NCBI RefSeq assembly: GCF_036924745.1
Contig: NZ_JAZHSD010000001.1
Span: 3,224,001 to 3,288,000, forward strand
Reading direction: 5' to 3'
From: Bradyrhizobium sp. AZCC 1693
Lineage (GTDB): Bacteria; Pseudomonadota; Alphaproteobacteria; Rhizobiales; Xanthobacteraceae
DNA: 64,000 nucleotides
In this document: positions 60,226 through 64,000 of the stretch, piece by piece
Position numbering within the stretch: position 1 is the stretch's first letter
Layout: every line of letters starts with the position of its first letter
Notes under the pieces: model-generated
Told to the model about the DNA's origin: nothing
What the model saw: the letters and a program-made list of their open reading frames with translations, nothing else
Database searches by the model: none
Position numbers and translations under genes: made by a program

Positions 60226-60408
60226 CCAAATCCTCGTTTCAAGTGCATCTGGCACGGGGAACGTCCATCACGGCAATTTGCACGAAGCAGACCCCCGACC
60301 CCGGTGATACCATACTGATACCTCATTCAGGCGCTGTGCTTCATCCTGTTAACGATGGATGGATTTTGCCGCGCGCCTCAAACGGCCGCGGCAATGGAGA
60401 TTGATTGT

Positions 60409-60624
60409 ATGGCAACGCGTGAAAAGCGGCTGGCGCAGTTCGACGGGAACGGGGCTCCGCCGACGGACCAACCGGTGGAAGTTCTTTGCGAGGATCACAG
60501 CGGAACCTATCAACTGCCCTTTGCCTGCCGCTGGATCGATGGCCAATGGCGCAATGACAGGACCGGCGGCATGGTCGAGGCCACGGTGGTCGGCTGGCGG
60601 CTGCCGCGCTCCAGCGCGATGTGA
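60409..60624 (+). CDS. Small hypothetical protein
   Basis: A 71-residue protein from the ATG at 60409, which has a GGAG site eight bases before it; an ATG at 60394 is in frame. The sequence is polar, with the strands VEVLCEDHSGTYQLPFACRW and GGMVEATVVGWRLP. I recognise no family, but the composition is that of a real gene. It stands alone before the cupin gene. Confidence 0.65.
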   Translation: MATREKRLAQFDGNGAPPTDQPVEVLCEDHSGTYQLPFACRWIDGQWRNDRTGGMVEATVVGWRLPRSSAM

Positions 60625-60870
60625 GCATTCGCGCAACCGAAACAGGCCCCTCGCATTGTGCCAGAATGCGACGGAACCGCGCGTGATCTTTACGTTCGGA
60701 ACGGCGATGGAACGAATCGCGCCCGAATCACTGATCTAGCGCCGTACTCCGTTGTTCACGGCTAGATGTCGTCCGCAATCCGAAGCGGCGCACCACATCC
60801 AGCACCACAACAATCGGCCGCAGCCAGCGGCCGACGACAAAGGTTAATTCCTCAGGCGACGACATGGCGG

Positions 60871-61305
60871 TCACTTCCAGGGGGTCGGCTGCGGCACCTT
60901 GTCGACGGCCGGCGGCACGTCGACGGTCTTGAAATCGGCCGGGCTGACGATCTCAAGGTACTCCATGTCTTCCGAGTAGTCGTAGAGGTAGTGCGTGATG
61001 CCGGGCCGTTGGTGGACGACGTCGCCGGCCTGCACCAGGGTCGACTTGTCCTCATACATGAAGCGCGCCCAGCCCTTGGTCATGATCACGATCTGAAATT
61101 CGCATTCGTGCTTGTGCCAGCCGGTGCCCTCCTTGGGCGGCAGATCGGGGTTGGCCTTGACCAGATGGCAGATCACCTGCCCTCCGGTGGCATCGGCAAT
61201 GCCGAGATCGCGATACAGGAAGAAGTCGCGCAGACCCCCGCCCTTGAATTCGGTATCGCCGGGTTTGACGTGAGAGAATTTGCTGACGACAGCCTGCTGG
61301 TTCAT
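60871..61305 (-). CDS. Cupin-domain protein
   Basis: A 144-residue single cupin from the ATG at 61305. The first metal motif is WHKHECEFQIVIMTKGWARF near residue 64 (His, His, Glu) and the second is PGITHYLYDYSEDMEYLEI near 105 with His. The ring of strands between them includes LVQAGDVVHQRPG. The chemistry (dioxygenase, isomerase or sugar-binding) cannot be read from the fold. An ATG 54 bases upstream is unlikely. Confidence 0.88.
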   Translation of the reverse strand: MNQQAVVSKFSHVKPGDTEFKGGGLRDFFLYRDLGIADATGGQVICHLVKANPDLPPKEGTGWHKHECEFQIVIMTKGWARFMYEDKSTLVQAGDVVHQRPGITHYLYDYSEDMEYLEIVSPADFKTVDVPPAVDKVPQPTPWK

Positions 61306-61598
61306 TGAAGCCTCCACGGTTCTTGTTCGCGAGATCGCGATCAGGCGAAGAGCGTCCAAATTTTCGGCAGCGTCGCATCGTCGCGTTCACGGCTGCATGC
61401 TGCTATGCGAAATCCGCGCCAGTCGCGCTGCAATGCAGCGATCGCCGGCGAAGCATTTGGCGGGAGACTGGAATCCGCCATCAGCGCGGTTGGCCATGGC
61501 CGCGGGACAAGAGGCGCGCCAACCGAAGCTGGCTGCGGCGTGACCTATCCTGCCCGAAGCTTGAGCCCTTCAATCGGGCAAGGCGGCGCGCGGCCTGC

Positions 61599-62252
61599 CT
61601 AATATTCGACCTCGAGCTCTTCGATATCGGCGGGCTCGGCCCTGGCGGCCTCGATCCATTCCTGCATCTCCGGCATCGCCATGATGGTACTGGCGTAGGC
61701 CGCAAGGCCGGGTTCGAGTTTCACGTCATAGGTCATGAAACGGGTGACGACGGGCGCGTACATCGCATCCGCCATAGTGCGTTCGCCGAACAGGAACGGG
61801 CCGCCGGACTCGGCGAGGCATTCGCGCCAGATGGTGCAGACCCGGTCGATATCGGCCTGTGCGCGCGACCAGATCTTGAAGCCGGGGAAATGGCCCTTCA
61901 AATTGACCGGCAGCGAGGCGCGCAGCGTGGTGAAGCCCGAATGGATTTCGCCGCAGATCGAGCGGCAATGCGCGCGCCGGATACGGTCCGCCGGCAACAG
62001 GCCGGCGTCCGGCATGACCTCGTTGAGATATTCCCCGATCGCCAGCGTATCCCAGATGGTCGCGCCCTCATGGCGCAGGCACGGCACCAGGATCGACGAC
62101 GACAGCAGCAGGATTTCGGCCCGCGCCGACGCATCGTCGGGGGCGGTCACGACCTCCTCGAACTCGAGCCCTGAGAATTTCGCCAGCAGCCAGCCGCGCA
62201 GCGACCAGGACGAGTAATTCTTGCTGCTGATGGTCAGTGTGGTCTTCGCCAT
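61599..62252 (-). CDS. Glutathione S-transferase family protein
   Basis: A 217-residue protein from the ATG at 62252. The thioredoxin-like N-terminal domain starts LTISSKNYSSWSLRGWLL, where a Ser near residue 13 is the likely GSH-activating residue. LVPCLRHEGATIWDTLAIGEYL with the cis-Pro and the Asp-Thr pair binds glutathione. The C-terminal helical domain follows from about 90. The substrate is unknown. It lies opposite the PHB depolymerase gene. Confidence 0.9.
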   Translation of the reverse strand: MAKTTLTISSKNYSSWSLRGWLLAKFSGLEFEEVVTAPDDASARAEILLLSSSILVPCLRHEGATIWDTLAIGEYLNEVMPDAGLLPADRIRRAHCRSICGEIHSGFTTLRASLPVNLKGHFPGFKIWSRAQADIDRVCTIWRECLAESGGPFLFGERTMADAMYAPVVTRFMTYDVKLEPGLAAYASTIMAMPEMQEWIEAARAEPADIEELEVEY

Positions 62253-62427
62253 ATGGCCTTCCCTCGAACCCCCAAAACGCCTCCGCGCAGGCATGGGCAG
62301 CCAGCCGCGCCGCCGCCCATCGCCTGTGCGTCGGGCATTTGCGGAGCAAGCCACATGCCAGTTTTGGAGGCGGCCAGGCCGCTCTGGCGTCGATATTGCA
62401 TGGCCCCCGGGACAGGGGCGGACGTGA

Positions 62428-63651
62428 ATGATGTCAATGATGTACCAGGCCTATCAGAACCACATGGACCTGACGTCGCCATGGCGGACCGGGGCCGCAG
62501 CGGGGCTGAAATATCTCAACCTGGTGCCGCAAGGCGTCTCCGACAGATTGTTCGGCCGGCTCGCCGCGTCGCTCGAACTGATCTCGCGCTCCTCCCTCAC
62601 CTATCACCGGCCTGCCTACGGCATCGACAGCGTCCTGGTCGGCAACCGGGAGCTGGAGGTGACCGAGGAGGTTACCTTCGCCACCCCGTTCGGCTCGCTG
62701 CTCCACTTCAAGAAGGAAAACGCGCCGGAGCAACCGCGGCTGTTGCTGGTGGCGCCGATGTCCGGCCATTTCGCCACCCTGCTGCGCGGCACCGTGAAGA
62801 CGCTGCTGCAGGACCACGACGTCTACATCACCGACTGGCACAATCCGCGCGACATTCCGCTTCATGCCGGCCGCTTCGGGCTGGAGGATTACACCGACCA
62901 CCTCATCACGTTTCTCGACAAGATCGGCCCGCGCGCGCACATGGTGGCGATCTGCCAGCCGTCGGTCTCGGCGCTGGCCGCCGCCGCCGTGATGTCGGAA
63001 GACAACCATCCGGCCCGCCCGGCGACACTGACCCTGATGGCCGGGCCGATCGACACGCGGATCCAGCCGACCAAGGTCAACGCGTTCGCCAAGAGCAAGC
63101 CGATCAACTGGTTCGAAAAAAACCTGATCAATTACGTGCCGGTGCAGTGCAAAGGCGCGTTCCGCAAGGTCTATCCTGGCTTCGTGCAGCTCACCGCCTT
63201 CGTGTCGATGAATCTCGAGCGCCACATCAAGCAGCACATCGACCTCGCCAATCATTTGGCGAAGGGCGAGAAGGAGAAGGCGGAAATCATCAAGAGCTTC
63301 TACGACGAATATTTCGCCGTAATGGACCTGCCCGCGGAATTCTACATCGAGACCGTGCGCGACGTGTTTCAGGAGCATCTGTTACCGCAGGGCAAACTGA
63401 TGCATCGCGGCCGGCCGGTGAACCCGGCCTCGATCAGGCGCATAGGCCTGATGACGGTGGAAGGCGAAAAGGACGACATCTGCTCGATCGGCCAGACGCT
63501 GGCGGCGCAGGACCTCTGCACCGGCGTGCGCGCCTATCGCAAGGTGCACCACATGCAGGCCGGCGTCGGCCATTACGGCGTGTTTTCCGGCAAGCGTTGG
63601 AACAACGAGATCTATCCGCTGCTGCGGGATTTCGTGCATGTGAATTCGTGA
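62428..63651 (+). CDS. phaZ: Intracellular polyhydroxyalkanoate depolymerase
   Basis: A 407-residue enzyme without a signal peptide. The nucleophile is a cysteine in AICQPSVSA at about residue 176, the hallmark of the intracellular PHB depolymerase group, in place of the usual Ser. The acid and His are likely in VEGEKDDICS near 350 and GVGHYGVFSG near 387. It starts MYQAYQNHMDLTSPWR, as in the rhizobial family. It degrades stored poly-3-hydroxybutyrate granules to hydroxybutyrate oligomers or monomer. Confidence 0.95.
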   Translation: MMSMMYQAYQNHMDLTSPWRTGAAAGLKYLNLVPQGVSDRLFGRLAASLELISRSSLTYHRPAYGIDSVLVGNRELEVTEEVTFATPFGSLLHFKKENAPEQPRLLLVAPMSGHFATLLRGTVKTLLQDHDVYITDWHNPRDIPLHAGRFGLEDYTDHLITFLDKIGPRAHMVAICQPSVSALAAAAVMSEDNHPARPATLTLMAGPIDTRIQPTKVNAFAKSKPINWFEKNLINYVPVQCKGAFRKVYPGFVQLTAFVSMNLERHIKQHIDLANHLAKGEKEKAEIIKSFYDEYFAVMDLPAEFYIETVRDVFQEHLLPQGKLMHRGRPVNPASIRRIGLMTVEGEKDDICSIGQTLAAQDLCTGVRAYRKVHHMQAGVGHYGVFSGKRWNNEIYPLLRDFVHVNS

Positions 63652-63660
63652 AACTTATCC

Positions 63661-63762
63661 GTCATTCCGGGATGGTCCGAAGGACCAGACCCGGAATCTC
63701 GAGATTCCCCGATGCGCAATTGCGCATCTGAGGTTCACATCTTCGATGCGCCCCGGAATGAC
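63661..63762. repeat. Palindromic repeat, family A, copy 3
   Basis: GTCATTCCGGGATGGTCCG and GATGCGCCCCGGAATGAC arms, with the inner GATGCGCAATTGCGCATC hairpin and GGAATCTCGAGATTCC. It follows the PhaZ stop by 9 bases, so it may shape the 3' end of the message. Confidence 0.9.
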
Positions 63763-63843
63763 GTCAGAACTAGCCGCCTTCCCGTTCACACGCTAACATC
63801 CTCCCAAGGCCGACCGTTCAAGAGTCGTCCGGGGAGGAACATC

Positions 63844-64000
63844 ATGCGTCTTTCGATCCATTTCCGCGCCGTCGCGCTCGCCATTCTCGGCGTATTCCTG
63901 CTGACCGTCACGGCCTCCGCCGCCGAGGTGCGGGTGATGATCTCGGGCGGGCTGACGGCGGCCTACAAGGCGCTGGTTCCCGAATTCGAGCGCGCGACCG
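63844..64000 (+). CDS. Periplasmic substrate-binding protein, N-terminal part (ModA-like)
   Basis: The start of a gene cut by the right edge. The ATG at 63844 has a GGGGAGGAAC site. Residues 1-26 are a signal peptide (FRAVALAILGVFLLTVTASAA), then EVRVMISGGLTAAYKALVP, which looks like the molybdate/tungstate-type binding protein fold (PBP type 2). Only about 52 residues are in view. The ligand cannot be read. Confidence 0.8.
   Translation, partial: MRLSIHFRAVALAILGVFLLTVTASAAEVRVMISGGLTAAYKALVPEFERAT

Noticed and set aside
62434..63378. A 314-codon open frame on the minus strand
   Set aside because: It is antisense to the PHB depolymerase gene, which is well supported.

Overview
The window is GC-rich, tightly packed chromosomal DNA from an alphaproteobacterium, most likely Bradyrhizobium or a close relative in the Nitrobacteraceae. 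The reasons are the long isocitrate lyase next to a divergent ScfR-type regulator, a perfect Irr/ICE iron-control box in front of bacterioferritin, an EcfG-type stress promoter, many small alphaproteobacterial DUF families (DUF4170, DUF1993, DUF2380, DUF2277), and a dense set of intergenic palindromic repeats of the kind that fill Bradyrhizobium genomes. I see no rRNA, tRNA, CRISPR array, insertion sequence or prophage. About 75 genes or gene remnants can be supported.

Layout. 0-6.7 kb: end of a CPA2 (Kef-type) cation/proton antiporter, an acetyltransferase, a GT2 glycosyltransferase beside a polytopic GT-C-like protein, a Nudix hydrolase, a metallophosphoesterase and a glycine-rich GRDP-like protein. 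6.9-10.6 kb: DUF4170, isocitrate lyase and the divergent ScfR/RamB-like regulator (glyoxylate bypass). 10.8-14.6 kb: an EcfG-promoter small secreted protein, a zinc-ribbon protein, a VOC protein, a VapC/Phd toxin-antitoxin pair with a clear operator, a DinB protein and two AT-richer small membrane genes among repeat copies. 14.8-18.4 kb: a three-subunit molybdenum hydroxylase (FAD, 2Fe-2S and molybdopterin subunits). 18.7-32.7 kb: mixed housekeeping and accessory genes, including a lytic transglycosylase, RidA, an SDR-P450 pair, a five-EF-hand protein, a MetX-like hydrolase and a PNPOx-fold protein, with two or three small decayed genes. 32.9-33.8 kb: bacterioferritin and its ferredoxin. 34-39.9 kb: small envelope proteins including a tandem paralogue pair, a second lytic transglycosylase, a UPF0114 protein and EttA. 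40-48.7 kb: a D-2-hydroxyacid dehydrogenase, an SDR, an L,D-transpeptidase, two rhodaneses, and a VWA/MoxR pair around a GlsB-type gene. 48.8-59.8 kb: an oxidative catabolic region (Baeyer-Villiger-type monooxygenase, O-methyltransferase, Rieske oxygenase, GntR regulator, VanB-like reductase, GMC oxidoreductase, SMP-30 lactonase, enolase-superfamily enzyme, and a decayed AraC gene). 59.8-64 kb: a coiled-coil secreted protein, a cupin, a GST, an intracellular PHB depolymerase and the start of a periplasmic binding protein.

How it fits together. Three circuits can be read from the DNA: iron storage (Irr box, bfr and bfd), carbon storage and two-carbon use (isocitrate lyase, its regulator, PhaZ), and aromatic or cyclic-substrate oxidation (Rieske oxygenase, its reductase and a GntR regulator, with a palindrome lying on the -10 box). 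The strongest leads for a second look are the toxin-antitoxin operator and apparent leaderless start, the Rieske-operon operator, the AraC-GyrI deletion pseudogene, the frameshifted small-membrane gene, the Cys-rich Bfd tail and the dispersed repeat families. I did not find a clearly new multi-gene system.
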